A DNA stretch of 64,000 bases from NCBI RefSeq assembly GCF_004005375.1, contig NZ_RZUF01000011.1, positions 93,686-157,685 on the forward strand, written 5' to 3'. The DNA comes from Rheinheimera sediminis. GTDB lineage: Bacteria > Pseudomonadota > Gammaproteobacteria > Enterobacterales > Alteromonadaceae. This document shows, in pieces, positions 11,054 through 20,806 of the stretch; the stretch's first letter is position 1, and every line of letters starts with the position of its first letter. A program made the translations under genes and the position numbers. The notes under the pieces are model-generated. The model searched no databases and had not been told where the DNA came from. It saw only the letters and a program-made list of their open reading frames with translations.

Positions 11054-11643
11054 TGTCTGGTTTGCCTGCAATTCCTGCTACTTTGCCCCGACGTCATAGC
11101 CGCCTGAGTCAGAAACTCGGGCTTTTCTTACTGAAGTCGCTTGGCGGCTGGACTATTACAGGTTCGGTACCCGACTACAAAAAGATGGTCATAGTCGTTG
11201 CTCCTCATACCTCAAATCAAGATTTTTTTGTTGGGATAGCGGCAGCTCTTGCTTTAGATTTGAAGATAAGGTTTTTAGGTAAACACAGTATTTTTGTTTG
11301 GCCTGTCAAAGGACTGTTAACCTCTTTGGGTGGCATAGCAGTAGATCGCAGCCATCCCCATGGTGTAGTGGGGCAGGTCGTCGCTGAATTTCAGCAGTCA
11401 GATAGCTTATGGCTCGGACTGTCGCCCGAAGGCAGTCGTAAAAAGGTAGAAAACTGGCGTTCGGGTTTTTGGTTTATTGCTAAACAAGCCAATATACCAG
11501 TCTGCCTGGTGGGGCTTGACTATCAACACAAACAACTGGTGTTTGGTCCCTGCGTCACGGTTGGTGAAAATTTCGCCGACGATTTGCAGCGGATGCGTAG
11601 TTTTTTTCAGCAAATGACCGCAAAGTATCCAGAAAACGCTTAA
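11053..11643 (+). CDS. PlsC-like acyltransferase
   Basis: A 196-residue protein of the 1-acylglycerol-3-phosphate acyltransferase superfamily. The catalytic HX4D motif is HTSNQD near residue 51, GGIAVDRS near residue 96 matches the second block, and SPEGSRKK near residue 125 is the substrate-binding FPEGTRS-type motif. It is shorter than true PlsC (about 245 residues) and lacks an obvious N-terminal membrane helix, so it may act on another acceptor. It is coupled to the upstream DUF3014 gene by a one-base overlap, which links that unknown protein to lipid or envelope work by inference only. Confidence 0.85.
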   Translation: MSGLPAIPATLPRRHSRLSQKLGLFLLKSLGGWTITGSVPDYKKMVIVVAPHTSNQDFFVGIAAALALDLKIRFLGKHSIFVWPVKGLLTSLGGIAVDRSHPHGVVGQVVAEFQQSDSLWLGLSPEGSRKKVENWRSGFWFIAKQANIPVCLVGLDYQHKQLVFGPCVTVGENFADDLQRMRSFFQQMTAKYPENA

Positions 11644-11647
11644 GTTC

Positions 11648-11676
11648 TTGCACAGCCAAAAGCTTTTCAGCATAAT
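11648..11676 (+). promoter_or_regulatory. Sigma-70 promoter for the SRP RNA
   Basis: TTGCAC (11648-11653), a 17-base spacer and CATAAT (11671-11676). A start near 11683 would give a 5' leader of about 24 bases before the SRP RNA, like the RNase P-removed leader of E. coli 4.5S RNA. Confidence 0.7.
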
Positions 11677-11706
11677 GCGCGCACCAGTTTCACTGGTATC
11701 TTCAAT

Positions 11707-11821
11707 GGTGGCCTCATCGGTCCTCCCGCAATACTAATTCGTTCACCTGGTCAGGTCCGGAAGGAAGCAGCCAAAGCGGATAACGTATGTGCCGGGATGT
11801 CGGCTGGTGAGGTCGCCACCC
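11707..11821 (+). ncRNA. ffs: 4.5S RNA of the signal recognition particle
   Basis: The universally conserved SRP apical segment GGTCAGGTCCGGAAGGAAGC is present at about 11750-11769, followed by AGCC and the returning arm GTGCCGGGATGTCGGCTGG. The ends pair as one long hairpin (GGTGGCC at 11707 with the closing GGTCGCCACC before 11821), giving about 115 nt, close to E. coli 4.5S (114 nt). It binds Ffh and guides inner-membrane proteins to FtsY. The exact mature ends are inferred from pairing. Confidence 0.95.
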
Positions 11822-11915
11822 AAATATCTCCTAAGCTTTTCGTTTTCCAACTTGTGTACTGTCATCACTTTAAGTAAATTGATGTAGCTAACCAATTCTA
11901 TGTAAAGGATTATGT

Positions 11916-13865
11916 ATGAAGTTCTCTCTGGCTCTGGCCATATTGCTCAGTGCCACCTTGCCTATGCTCAGTCTGGCGGCTGAAACAACCAAAGCGGAAC
12001 CCCTCCCTCTTGAGACCTTTTATCGGGGCGAACGTATAGAGCAGCTCAGCTTATCTCCGAATGGCAAGCGGCTGATAGCACTGAAAAATCTAAAAGAGTT
12101 TACCGCTATTCAACTGATCGATCTCGAATCAGGGCAAACTGTTTATCTAGCCAAAACGGATAACAAAAAATACAGATTTGCTTGGGTGCGTTGGGCCAAT
12201 AACAGCCATTTACTGGTGAGTTTTCGGTTTGGTGCCGTACGTAGTGTTGGTCTTGGCCGTGCTGCAAAAACACATGAAACCAGACTTTTCGCCATGGAAG
12301 CCAAGGCTGGTGCTGAATTTATGCCTATGGTCAAACCGGCCACTGCAGATGAATACCAAAGTCAATTTCAGGATGATGTTGTCAAATTTCGGTTTCCGGA
12401 TGACGACCATTTCCTGCTTGGCTTAGATCGACAGATGGCCGGTCATGACAGCCTGTATAAAATCAATGTAAAAACAGGTAACGCCAGTCTGGTAAAAAAA
12501 TACCGCATTAATGTTAAATCTTGGGTAGTGGACAGACAAGGTGAGCCAAGAGCTAGTGTGGGCTATGATGATAAATCGACTGAAACCAGTATTAGAGTCT
12601 TACCTCCTGGCACTGAGTCCTGGCAGGAACTGGCCCGTTGGCCTGCCTTTTCTGATAAAGCTATTTCTATTCTGGGTTTTGGCAAAGATCCAAAAGATTT
12701 GTATATCACAGCTGTGCATCAAGGCCGTGATGCCGTGTTTAAAGTGGATATCAGTAAAGCGGATTTTCCAAGGCAGCTGATCCTAAGTCATCCGAAGTAT
12801 GATATCGCAGGCGATTTGATCTACTCATCTGCTCGTCAGGAGCCTGTAGGTATCTATTTTAATGACGAATCATCCGACAGTCTGTATTGGGACCAGGAGT
12901 TTAAAAACTTTCAGGCAGGCTTAGATGCAGTATTACCAGATACGGTCAATTACATCACTCAGTTAAGTGCTGATGAACGTAGCTATCTGGTGTATGCATC
13001 CAATGCCACCACACCTGGTTTATATTTGTTAGGTAACAGAGATGATAAATCTTTAACCTTATTGTCTGAAACTTACCCAGGCTTGAATGAAGACAATCTG
13101 GTGCCGAAACAGCGTATTAGCTACAAAGCCAGAGACGGTCTTGAAATTGAAGGCTTTTTGTCGACACCTAAAGATACAGAAGGGCCGTCAGCCTTAATCG
13201 TCTTGCCTCATGGTGGACCTTTTACTCAGGATTCCAACAGTTTTGATATTTTCTCCGCCTATCTGGTCAACAAAGGCTACAGGGTATTCCAACCTAATTT
13301 CCGCGGCTCTACAGGCTATGGCCACGAGTTCTTAAGTCAGGCGGTAGGGAAATATGGTATGGCGATGCAGGATGATATTACCGATGGCGTACAGCACCTG
13401 ATCCAAAAAGGCATAGCTGATCCAAAACGGATTTGTATTATGGGTGCCAGTTATGGCGGTTATGCTGCCTTGTTAGGCGCTGCGCGCACACCGGATTTAT
13501 ACCAATGCTCCATTAGTTTTGCTGGCGTGACTGATCTGGAAGAGCAGCGCAACAGCTACCGTAATTTTACCAGCTATAATCTGGCCAAAAAACAGATGGG
13601 TGAAGATGAGGACCAATTGGAGGAAAACTCTCCGGTGAATATGGTCGACAAAATCAAAATTCCGGTACTGCTGCTTCATGGCACTGAAGACCGCAGTGTA
13701 CCCGTGCGTCAGGCTCGTCTGATGGCTTCAGAACTGGCGGATCAGAAAAAAGTCTTTCAGTACATCGAAATCGAAGAAGGGACTCACCATCTGGACTATT
13801 TACCTCATCGGAAGCAGACCTTTGAAGCCATTGATCAGTTCTTAAATAAATACCTGCCACTCTAA
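11916..13865 (+). CDS. Secreted S9-family prolyl oligopeptidase-like peptidase
   Basis: A 649-residue serine peptidase with a signal peptide (MKFSLALAILLSATLPMLSLAAE, cleavage probably after LAA). The N-terminal beta-propeller part has LSPNGKRL-type strands; the C-terminal alpha/beta hydrolase domain starts near residue 405. The nucleophile elbow MGASYGGYAAL places the catalytic Ser at about 512, with Asp592 in HGTEDRSVPV and a His at 624-625 in EEGTHHLDYL completing the triad. PNFRGSTGYG is typical of the acylaminoacyl-peptidase/DPP subgroup. A periplasmic or exported role in oligopeptide breakdown is likely. It stands alone, with a hairpin terminator after it. Confidence 0.93.
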   Translation: MKFSLALAILLSATLPMLSLAAETTKAEPLPLETFYRGERIEQLSLSPNGKRLIALKNLKEFTAIQLIDLESGQTVYLAKTDNKKYRFAWVRWANNSHLLVSFRFGAVRSVGLGRAAKTHETRLFAMEAKAGAEFMPMVKPATADEYQSQFQDDVVKFRFPDDDHFLLGLDRQMAGHDSLYKINVKTGNASLVKKYRINVKSWVVDRQGEPRASVGYDDKSTETSIRVLPPGTESWQELARWPAFSDKAISILGFGKDPKDLYITAVHQGRDAVFKVDISKADFPRQLILSHPKYDIAGDLIYSSARQEPVGIYFNDESSDSLYWDQEFKNFQAGLDAVLPDTVNYITQLSADERSYLVYASNATTPGLYLLGNRDDKSLTLLSETYPGLNEDNLVPKQRISYKARDGLEIEGFLSTPKDTEGPSALIVLPHGGPFTQDSNSFDIFSAYLVNKGYRVFQPNFRGSTGYGHEFLSQAVGKYGMAMQDDITDGVQHLIQKGIADPKRICIMGASYGGYAALLGAARTPDLYQCSISFAGVTDLEEQRNSYRNFTSYNLAKKQMGEDEDQLEENSPVNMVDKIKIPVLLLHGTEDRSVPVRQARLMASELADQKKVFQYIEIEEGTHHLDYLPHRKQTFEAIDQFLNKYLPL

Positions 13866-13911
13866 GCGTGCAGCCTTTAATTTCGAGCGAAAAGAGGTTC
13901 TTCGCACTAAT

Positions 13912-13934
13912 GCCAGTCAGTTAAACTGACTGGC
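13912..13934 (+). terminator. Hairpin downstream of the S9 peptidase gene
   Basis: GCCAGTCAG, loop TTAAA, CTGACTGGC: a perfect 9-bp stem 46 bases past the stop codon. The following CTCATTG has only a weak T-run, so termination is probable but not certain. Confidence 0.5.
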
Positions 13935-14319
13935 CTCATTGTTTGGTAGCAGAATAGCTGTATCCTCAACAGCACGAATGGACTTTCTTCGGACTGAGGC
14001 TGAAAAAACAGACCATCCAAAGCGAGGAAAGGCAAAGCACTAAGCAGCCGCTGTGAGGCAAGGAGCCGAACAGAAGCCTCGAAGGGTGGGTTTAGGGCGT
14101 GGCAGTCTGGGCTTTGCTTTTCCCACTGCGTCCGCACCAACTATTGAATAGATAGGCGGTTTTTGAATAAAAACTACTTAATCTGCATATGGTCTTCTCC
14201 CATTTTTGATTGTTTGCAATTCAATGATGGTATATCGATGCCGAGGTGGGAGGAGATCATCACATCAGGTCACTTATCTGACTGGCATTGGTGTCTTCGC
14301 TGCTCCTTTTTATTTACTG
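13935..14319. other. Gene-free stretch between convergent genes
   Basis: About 385 bases with no convincing gene. A minus-strand frame of 77 codons crosses 13907-14140, but it has no ribosome site, overlaps the terminator hairpin and gives a protein with no recognisable features. The part around 14000-14130 is purine-rich and more GC-rich than its flanks. It reads like an inserted or decayed segment, but I cannot assign it. Confidence 0.4.
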
Positions 14320-14820
14320 TTAATCATCGTCTACGACGGAGTTTTTACCTGAATGCTGGATACGGTCTATGACTATCACTGCAGCCAGCAGTTGGGCTGT
14401 TAATTTAGGTTCGTGAATATCCACACCATAAGTGTCCGACCAGCTAAACCAAGACTTTGAAACTTCGGCCAACACTTTGCCGTTTTGGCTGATTTTGTAT
14501 TCGTGTTGCCATAAATTGCCGTGCATTTCCAGCTCACCAGCAGGGCCTGTCAGGGTAAAACGACTTGTCCAGAAGGGCCAAAAGCACTTGCGGATCAGCC
14601 ATTCACTGCCATCCGCACACAACAGGCGGCAGGCCGGCATAATGCTGAGGTACTTACGTTTGATTTTTAAAATCTCAGCACCACGGCTGTCAAACAGGGT
14701 CTGACTGCTGGAGATACTGAAAAACTTGCCTTTGGCACTAAAGGCTTCGTTACCATGCTCATCTTCAATGCGAAAGCTGTCCGTCAGGCTGAATAGTTTC
14801 TGTTTTATTTTATATTTCAT
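14320..14820 (-). CDS. LURP-one-related family protein
   Basis: A 166-residue protein of the tubby/LURP-one fold. The opening MKYKIKQKLFSLTDSFRIED, then NEAFSAKGKFFS, GAEILKIKRKYLSIMPACRL and DTYGVDIHE, follow the alternating strand pattern of this family (B. subtilis YxjI type). There is no signal peptide, and a short hydrophobic helix lies near the C-terminus (LLAAVIVIDRI). Function is not established for the bacterial members. It is transcribed alone on the minus strand; the solute-binding protein gene upstream ends 171 bases away. Confidence 0.85.
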   Translation of the reverse strand: MKYKIKQKLFSLTDSFRIEDEHGNEAFSAKGKFFSISSSQTLFDSRGAEILKIKRKYLSIMPACRLLCADGSEWLIRKCFWPFWTSRFTLTGPAGELEMHGNLWQHEYKISQNGKVLAEVSKSWFSWSDTYGVDIHEPKLTAQLLAAVIVIDRIQHSGKNSVVDDD

Positions 14821-14991
14821 CAGTGCAGCTCCATTCCCGCTTTTGGCTCATATCTACAATTTTTCTTATGCTGCCTGAGTTTTACTTTTTTTTGAAGGAT
14901 TTACATATTGAGTTACAAAATTATCCAGAGGTAAATTTTCAATTATTCTGATTAAAAAATGACAGTTGCCCAAAAGGCCGATGCGGCTATC

Positions 14992-15801
14992 TTAGTGCAG
15001 AGGCCAACCAAATTTGCTGAGTATGGTCTGATGCTCGGCATTGCCATAGACCTTAGCCCAGCTTTGCCTTAAATGATCTCTTTGTTGCTGGTTCATACTG
15101 TTGATGCTCGCGGCAAAGTAAGCTGGATTACTATGAACCAGCAAATGCTCCTTATAGATTTTATCGGCTTCAGGCTGATATTTCAGCCAAGCCCTGTATT
15201 GTGCTCTGTCTTCGATAATACCAGCCACTCGGCCATGGGTGAGTAAATCGAGTTTTTGTTGCAAGGTGCTGACAAAAAGTAACCGTGATTCCAGACCTTC
15301 GGTGCGCAGTTGTTCGAAGGCTTCGCCAAAATAACCAAAACGCATCACACCAATTTGATCCTCCAGCGCTATGAGATGCTGTAACTGTTTCACTTTAAAA
15401 ATCAGATCACGCCTAAGCACCAGTATGGCTTCTTCGTTGTAGTGAATACCAATAAAATCAGCATAGCGTTGCCGGTCTTGATTTTTTGACACTGTGAGCA
15501 ATAGATCCAGCTCGCCACTTTGTAGTTGCTGCAGTGCTCTGGACCAGGGCAGAAAAACAAAATTCAGACTGCAGCCGCTGCTTCTGGCCAGTAACAAATA
15601 CAACTCCTGATGTAACTCTTGCCAGCTTGCAATATCGGTGTGGTGGTCATGGTCAGTTTGATTGCTTTGTTCATTCAGGCCAGCACTAAAATGGCAGGGC
15701 GGATCAGCCCGCACTGACAGGCTGGTCAGCAGGATACAGGTCAGACAAAGGACTAGGCCAGCAGGCTTGAGAAAGTTGAAGACTATCATCATAAGCAGCA
15801 T
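14992..15801 (-). CDS. Periplasmic solute-binding (SBP_bac_3-like) protein
   Basis: A 269-residue protein from the start chosen here, with a signal peptide (hydrophobic GLVLCLTCILLTSLSVRA, cleavage after VRA). The pattern SGCSLNFVFLPWSRALQQLQ, SGELDLLLTVSKNQDRQRYADF, then GVMRFGYFGEAFEQL and HGRVAGIIEDRAQY, is that of family-3 extracellular solute-binding proteins. No permease or ATPase gene adjoins it, as is common for the stand-alone members of this group in marine gammaproteobacteria, so ligand and role are unknown. The frame is open to 15846, but that start would lie inside the his-operon terminator stem; ATGs at 15801, 15792 or 15789 are more likely. None has a strong ribosome site. Confidence 0.8.
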   Translation of the reverse strand: MLLMMIVFNFLKPAGLVLCLTCILLTSLSVRADPPCHFSAGLNEQSNQTDHDHHTDIASWQELHQELYLLLARSSGCSLNFVFLPWSRALQQLQSGELDLLLTVSKNQDRQRYADFIGIHYNEEAILVLRRDLIFKVKQLQHLIALEDQIGVMRFGYFGEAFEQLRTEGLESRLLFVSTLQQKLDLLTHGRVAGIIEDRAQYRAWLKYQPEADKIYKEHLLVHSNPAYFAASINSMNQQQRDHLRQSWAKVYGNAEHQTILSKFGWPLH

Positions 15802-15838
15802 AGTAGAGCTGTAGAAAAAGCACAGAAAACAGCCACAA

Positions 15839-15869
15839 AAAAACACAGATGTTTTAGATCTGTGTTTTT
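15839..15869 (-). terminator. Terminator at the end of the his operon
   Basis: AAAAACACAGAT, loop GTTTTAG, ATCTGTGTTTTT: a 12-bp perfect stem that on the minus strand ends in a run of seven T, 25 bases past the hisIE stop. It can work in both directions. Confidence 0.88.
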
Positions 15870-15893
15870 AAATTAGTGTTGGACCTTGTGCTG

Positions 15894-16520
15894 TTATTTG
15901 GTGTGGCGCTGGCGCAAAACCTCCAGTACATCATGCAAAGCCAAATCCTGGCTTTTTAGCAGCACCAACAGGTGATAAATCAAATCTGCAGCTTCGTTTT
16001 TCAGCTCTTCACGATCGCCCACTGTGGCGGCTAGCGCAGTTTCTACCCCTTCTTCACCGACTTTTTGCGCTATACGTTTGACGCCCTTGGCAAATAATGA
16101 AGCTGTGTAGCTGGAGCTGGGGTCAGCGCCGTATCTACTGTGGATCACTTGTTCTAACTGGTCTAAAAAGGCCAAGTCGGGTTGGTTGGCGTCTTCGGCG
16201 TGCCAGCAACTTTCGGTGCCAACATGACAGGTTGGGCCAATAGGTAGAGCCAAGGCCAGAATACTGTCCTGGTCGCAATCTGCCGCCATGCTTTGTAATT
16301 TCAGCGTATGGCCTGAACTTTCGCCTTTGGTCCATAAGCGGTTTTTACTGCGGCTAAAAAAAGTCACATCGCCGCTTTCCAGGCTTTTTTGCAGCGCTTC
16401 TTTGTTGGCAAAACCCTGCATCAGCACTTTACCGGAGCGGGCATGCTGCACTATGACCGGCAACAAGCCATCGCCTTTGCTGAAATCCAGCTGGTCCAGG
16501 TTGGTTAAATTCAGTTTCAT
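15894..16520 (-). CDS. hisI: HisIE, phosphoribosyl-AMP cyclohydrolase / phosphoribosyl-ATP pyrophosphatase
   Basis: Bifunctional enzyme of 208 residues for steps 2 and 3 of histidine synthesis. The N-terminal cyclohydrolase half contains [18 protein letters not shown] (around residue 54) and the metal-binding AADCDQDS and [12 protein letters not shown] motifs. The C-terminal pyrophosphatase half, from about residue 115, contains [13 protein letters not shown] and [14 protein letters not shown] with the acidic Mg-binding residues. It is the last gene of the operon; its ATG overlaps the hisF stop by four bases. Confidence 0.97.
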   Translation of the reverse strand: MKLNLTNLDQLDFSKGDGLLPVIVQHARSGKVLMQGFANKEALQKSLESGDVTFFSRSKNRLWTKGESSGHTLKLQSMAADCDQDSILALALPIGPTCHVGTESCWHAEDANQPDLAFLDQLEQVIHSRYGADPSSSYTASLFAKGVKRIAQKVGEEGVETALAATVGDREELKNEAADLIYHLLVLLKSQDLALHDVLEVLRQRHTK

Positions 16521-17290
16521 GGCCTGATCTCCAGCTTACGTTCTAATAAAAAGGCTTTTAGCTCTGGTATTGGAATAATGCCTTTGTGAAACACCGAAGC
16601 GGCTAAAGCGCCGTCTACATCGGCTTGTTCAAACACATCAGCAAAATGCTGCATAGCCCCTGCGCCACCACTGGCAATCAGTGGCACTTTACACGCATTT
16701 CGCATCAGTTGCAGTTGTGTGAGGTCATAGCCCTGGCGCACGCCATCCTGATTCATACAGTTCAGCACTATTTCACCTGCACCAAGCTCTTGCACCCGCT
16801 TTAACCAGTCCAGCGTTTGCCAGCGGGTTTTTTGGGTGCGACTTTCATCGCCTGTGAACTGATAGACCTGATACTGGCCTGTTTCTTTATCAAAAAAGCT
16901 GTCGATGCCTATCACCACACATTGCTGACCAAAGCTGTGCTCCAGTTCACTAATCAGTTCAGGCCTTGCCAGAGCAGGGCTATTGACAGAGATTTTATCT
17001 GCGCCCATTTCCAGTATTAAGCCAGCATCAGCGACAGATTTTATACCACCGGCGACACAAAACGGAATGTCGATGACTTCTGCTATGCGGCGCACCCAGC
17101 TTTTATCGACCACTCGGCCATCGCTGGAGGCAGTGATATCGTAAAACACCAGCTCGTCTGCGCCTTGTTCGGCATAAGCTTTGGCCAGCGGTACTATATC
17201 GCCAATGATTTCGTGGTTACGAAACTGCACGCCTTTGACCACTTTGCCATCGCGCACATCTAAACAAGGAATTATGCGTCTTGCCAGCAT
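16517..17290 (-). CDS. hisF: Imidazole glycerol phosphate synthase, cyclase subunit
   Basis: A 257-residue (beta/alpha)8 barrel that works with HisH to close the imidazole ring and release AICAR. The opening [20 protein letters not shown] carries the first catalytic Asp, and the second is in DGVRQGYDL at about residue 185. Paired phosphate-binding sites such as VAGGIKSV and IASGGAG are present. The start overlaps hisA by 19 bases and the end overlaps hisIE by 4 bases. Confidence 0.98.
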   Translation of the reverse strand: MLARRIIPCLDVRDGKVVKGVQFRNHEIIGDIVPLAKAYAEQGADELVFYDITASSDGRVVDKSWVRRIAEVIDIPFCVAGGIKSVADAGLILEMGADKISVNSPALARPELISELEHSFGQQCVVIGIDSFFDKETGQYQVYQFTGDESRTQKTRWQTLDWLKRVQELGAGEIVLNCMNQDGVRQGYDLTQLQLMRNACKVPLIASGGAGAMQHFADVFEQADVDGALAASVFHKGIIPIPELKAFLLERKLEIRP

Positions 17291-18015
17291 TGGATTGCCT
17301 CCTCAACTGTGAACTTACCTTCCAGCAAGGCCCGGCCTAAAATCACACCAGCAACGCCAGTGGGTTTTAACGCTTTGATATCAGCCAAAGAGCCCACACC
17401 ACCAGAGGCTTGCCACTGAATTTGCGGATACTTCTGCACAAGCTCGGCATACAAGGCGACATTAGGCCCCTGCAAGGTGCCGTCCTTACTGATATCAGTG
17501 CACAGTACATGTTTAGCGCCAGCAGCAATAAAGCCATCCAGCACCTGCTCAAGCGTAATAGTCGACTCTTCAATCCAGCCGTGACTTGGCAAAGTTTTGT
17601 CGCCTTTGGCATTAATGGCTACATCAAGCGCCAGAACAATTTTGTCGCCGCCATAAGTTCTTAACCAGCCTTGCACTGTTGCTGGCTCACGAATAGCCAC
17701 ACTGCCTACCACTACACGGCTGGCACCTGCTGCCAGTAACTGCTCTACATCAGCTGCAGTGCGCACACCACCACCTACTTGCACTGGCAGAGGGGCGTTT
17801 TTCATTAAGCTGGTTAACAGCTCAAGTTGGCGGTCCGCAGCGTTTTTTGCCCCTGTTAAATCCACCAGATGCAAAATGCCTGCGCCAGCTTCAGCGTATA
17901 AATCGCGCAGCTGCAGTGGAGTTTGTTGATATTCAGTGGTTTTATCGTAGCTGCCCTGATAGAGCCGCACTGTTTTACCTTGTATCAAATCTATAGCTGG
18001 AATAATCACGTTCAA
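17272..18015 (-). CDS. hisA: ProFAR isomerase
   Basis: Isomerises 5'ProFAR to PRFAR, the fourth step of the pathway. The 247-residue TIM barrel begins [20 protein letters not shown] with the catalytic Asp (residue 8) and has [19 protein letters not shown] and [13 protein letters not shown], where the second catalytic Asp lies. It is a diverged paralogue of hisF, as in all his operons. hisH lies 30 bases upstream, the widest gap inside this operon. Confidence 0.98.
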   Translation of the reverse strand: MNVIIPAIDLIQGKTVRLYQGSYDKTTEYQQTPLQLRDLYAEAGAGILHLVDLTGAKNAADRQLELLTSLMKNAPLPVQVGGGVRTAADVEQLLAAGASRVVVGSVAIREPATVQGWLRTYGGDKIVLALDVAINAKGDKTLPSHGWIEESTITLEQVLDGFIAAGAKHVLCTDISKDGTLQGPNVALYAELVQKYPQIQWQASGGVGSLADIKALKPTGVAGVILGRALLEGKFTVEEAIQCWQDA

Positions 18016-18045
18016 TCCTGTAACGGCAAGGCCGGATGAGAAAAA

Positions 18046-18648
18046 TTAACCATTAAAAGCCAAAAAATTCTGTAATAAACGAGCACCAACAGCACCTGAA
18101 CGTTCAGGGTGGAATTGCGCGCCCAGCTTATTGCCTTTGCCAATCACAGCGGCAAAATCACTTCCGTAGTTGCAGCGGGCTAGAGTGGTATCGGATGGCG
18201 CTACTGCAAAACTATGGACAAAATACACATAGTCTTTTTCGCCTATGCCCTTAAGTAGCGGGTGATTTTGCGCGCTCTCTTCTACCTGCAAAGTATTCCA
18301 GCCCATATGAGGCAGGCGTAAATCACCGACTTGCATGCGTTTGACCTGACCTGGTATTAAACCTAAACAGTCGACATCACCTTCTTCGCTGTGATCGGTA
18401 AGGAGCTGCATACCGAGGCAAATGCCTAAAAGTGGCTGCTCTGCCTGTTGTAAGGTGGTGATTAAATCGCGTTCATGCAAGTTCGCCATCGCCTGACGGG
18501 CAGCGCCCACACCTGGCACTAATAAACGGCTGGCGTTTTTAATCACTGTTAAATCGCGGCTGACTTTGGCATCTACACCCAAGCGCTGAAAGGCACAATA
18601 GACAGAGCTGATATTGGCGCAGCCTGTATCTACAATCACGAGCGACAT
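18046..18648 (-). CDS. hisH: Imidazole glycerol phosphate synthase, glutaminase subunit
   Basis: A class I glutamine amidotransferase of 200 residues that passes ammonia to HisF. The nucleophile Cys is in LLGICLGMQLLTD near residue 78, and the His-Glu pair is in GAQFHPERSG near residue 180. The oxyanion block VPGVGAARQAM is near residue 50. The start codon shares one base with the hisB stop (TAATG). Confidence 0.97.
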   Translation of the reverse strand: MSLVIVDTGCANISSVYCAFQRLGVDAKVSRDLTVIKNASRLLVPGVGAARQAMANLHERDLITTLQQAEQPLLGICLGMQLLTDHSEEGDVDCLGLIPGQVKRMQVGDLRLPHMGWNTLQVEESAQNHPLLKGIGEKDYVYFVHSFAVAPSDTTLARCNYGSDFAAVIGKGNKLGAQFHPERSGAVGARLLQNFLAFNG

Positions 18649-19718
18649 TAAAGCACTCCTTTACTGCTTGGCAGGGCTTCGCCTGATACTTTAATAGCCT
18701 GACCAAAAGCACGGCCAAAGGCTTTAAACAAACCTTCCACCATATGGTGTTTATTGCCAGGACTGACTGATAAGTGCAGCGTCATCAGCATGGCATCACT
18801 TAAAGAGCGGAAGAAGTGGTGCACCATCTCCAGGTTCATAGTGCCAACAGCACCCTGGCCCAAATCGGCATCAAACTTCAGTAGCGGACGGCCGGATAAA
18901 TCCAGCACACATTCAGCGCGGCATTCATCCATAGGCAAGACAAAACCAAAGCGGGTAATGCCTTTTTTATTGCCAAGCGCTTGTTTAAGCGCCTGACCTA
19001 AAGCCAGGGCTGTATCTTCTACGCTGTGGTGATCGTCTATGTGCAAGTCGCCTTTGACTTTTAACTGCAGGCTAAAACCACCGTGGGTGGCAATTTGATC
19101 CAGCATATGGTCAAAAAAGCCAACGCCGGTTTCAATGACGTTGCCACCTTGCTGATCTAAATCGACATTGACCTGAATATCGGTTTCGCGGGTGACACGA
19201 TTGACACTGCCTTTACGGCCTTTGCTTAACAGCTGTTTGGTGATTTCTTTCCAGCCTAAAGTGTCGCGGTCGTAACGGAACGAAGGCAGGCTCATATTTT
19301 CGGCCAGCTGCACGTCGGTTAAACGGTCGCCGATGACAAAAGAGTTGGTGAAATCTACTTTGCCTTGCTGCAGATAATCTTTCACTAAACCCAGCTTCGG
19401 CTTACGACAGCTGCAGTTATCGCTATCAAAGTGCGGGCAAATCAGAATATCGTCAAAACGAATGCCCTGCGAATTGAGCAGCTGCATCATTTTTTCCTGC
19501 GGCGCATCAAAAGTATCACGTGGGAAACTGCTGGTGCCCAGGCCATCTTGGTTGGTCACCATCACCAGCGAATAACCAGCGGCCTGCAACTTCAGTAATG
19601 AAGGCACCAGATCGGGTTCGTAGGCTAATTTCTCCAGTGAATCCAGTTGTTTATCTACAGGAGGCTCTTCCACCATAGTGCCGTCACGGTCGATAAATAA
19701 AATAGCTTTGGCACTCAT
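18648..19718 (-). CDS. hisB: HisB, histidinol-phosphatase / IGP dehydratase
   Basis: A bifunctional 356-residue enzyme for steps 6 and 8. The N-terminal HAD phosphatase half shows [20 protein letters not shown], the zinc-binding cluster [17 protein letters not shown] and [14 protein letters not shown]. The C-terminal IGPD half, from about residue 168, carries the Mn-binding motifs [26 protein letters not shown] and [16 protein letters not shown]. The fused form is the usual enterobacterial/alteromonad arrangement. The start overlaps the hisC stop by four bases. Confidence 0.98.
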   Translation of the reverse strand: MSAKAILFIDRDGTMVEEPPVDKQLDSLEKLAYEPDLVPSLLKLQAAGYSLVMVTNQDGLGTSSFPRDTFDAPQEKMMQLLNSQGIRFDDILICPHFDSDNCSCRKPKLGLVKDYLQQGKVDFTNSFVIGDRLTDVQLAENMSLPSFRYDRDTLGWKEITKQLLSKGRKGSVNRVTRETDIQVNVDLDQQGGNVIETGVGFFDHMLDQIATHGGFSLQLKVKGDLHIDDHHSVEDTALALGQALKQALGNKKGITRFGFVLPMDECRAECVLDLSGRPLLKFDADLGQGAVGTMNLEMVHHFFRSLSDAMLMTLHLSVSPGNKHHMVEGLFKAFGRAFGQAIKVSGEALPSSKGVL

Positions 19719-20806
19719 AAAGACTCCTGTTTTTCTGAATTTGGTGATAAAGAATAAGACGACATAATTTGTTGCAGCTGCGCCATTTCGGTAGCTGAAC
19801 CAATGGACACACGCACCACCTGACCTAAACCCAGCTGGCTGGATTGGTTACGGATCAGCACACCTTGCTCTGCGACAAAACTAACCAGTGCAGCAGCATC
19901 AGGTACAGACAGCAACACATAGTTGGCCTTGGATGGATAAACACGGCTGACATAACTCAGAGTTGTGGCAAAAGCACTGAAGCTGTCGCGTAAGCTATTG
20001 ATTTGCTCCACAGTGGCGCGCATTTTTTGCTGGCCCTGGCCTGATAAGGCTTGCACTGCAATTTCAGCCACAGGAGCTGGCACAGGGTAGGGCGCTATCA
20101 TCTGACGAAGGGCTGCAATGACTGAAGGCTCAGCCAAAGTAAAACCACAACGCAGACCTGCTAAAGCAAAAGCTTTAGATAAAGTACGCAGCACCACTAA
20201 GTTGCTGTATTGGCTTAATAACCCAGCCACAGAGGCTTCAGGTGCAAACTCAATATAGGCCTCATCAACCACTACTAAAGCTTTGTCTTTATAAAACTCC
20301 AGCACCTCGACAATTTGCTCCCGAGGTATTAGATCGCCTGTAGGGTTATTCGGGCTACAAATAAATACCAGTTTTACATTGGCTTTTTGCGCAAATAAAG
20401 TTGGCAGATCCAAGGTCAACTCTTGGGTTAAAGGCACGATGTTGACATCCACCAGCTGACTTTCGGCACTGATTTTGTACATGCCATAAGTCGGCGGGCA
20501 AATGCTGATGGCATCTTGTCCTGGTTCACAGAAGCTACGAATAAGAAGCTCAATCCCTTCATCAGCACCACGGCTGGTCAGTACCTGATTGGTTTCTACG
20601 CCAGCGTAAGATGCATAAGCGCTGATCAGCTCTTTTGGCTGACAATCCGGGTATCTGTTGTACTGACCTGACAATGTATAGTCTGTGGCTAAGGAGTTTT
20701 CGTTGGCATTCAGCCACACCGAGCCGCCACTCATGCTTAAGCGGGCTGAAGCATAAGGCACCAGTTGTTGCACTTTTTGCCTGGCTAAAGAACTGATACG
20801 GCTCAT
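19715..20806 (-). CDS. hisC: Histidinol-phosphate aminotransferase
   Basis: A PLP-dependent class I/II aminotransferase of 363 residues for step 7. Recognisable are NENSLATDY near the N-terminus, [17 protein letters not shown] around residue 80, [20 protein letters not shown] with the PLP-contacting Asp and Tyr, and [17 protein letters not shown], where the Lys forms the Schiff base. Both ends overlap neighbours by four bases (hisD upstream, hisB downstream). Confidence 0.97.
   Translation of the reverse strand: MSRISSLARQKVQQLVPYASARLSMSGGSVWLNANENSLATDYTLSGQYNRYPDCQPKELISAYASYAGVETNQVLTSRGADEGIELLIRSFCEPGQDAISICPPTYGMYKISAESQLVDVNIVPLTQELTLDLPTLFAQKANVKLVFICSPNNPTGDLIPREQIVEVLEFYKDKALVVVDEAYIEFAPEASVAGLLSQYSNLVVLRTLSKAFALAGLRCGFTLAEPSVIAALRQMIAPYPVPAPVAEIAVQALSGQGQQKMRATVEQINSLRDSFSAFATTLSYVSRVYPSKANYVLLSVPDAAALVSFVAEQGVLIRNQSSQLGLGQVVRVSIGSATEMAQLQQIMSSYSLSPNSEKQESL

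Noticed and set aside
13907..14140. A 77-codon minus-strand gene
   Set aside because: It overlaps the terminator hairpin, has no ribosome site and its protein has no recognisable pattern.
14992..15801. ABC transporter operon
   Set aside because: No permease or ATPase gene adjoins the solute-binding protein gene.
15802..15846. N-terminal extension of the solute-binding protein from 15846
   Set aside because: That start lies inside the his terminator stem and adds a Cys/Phe-rich stretch before an already good signal peptide.
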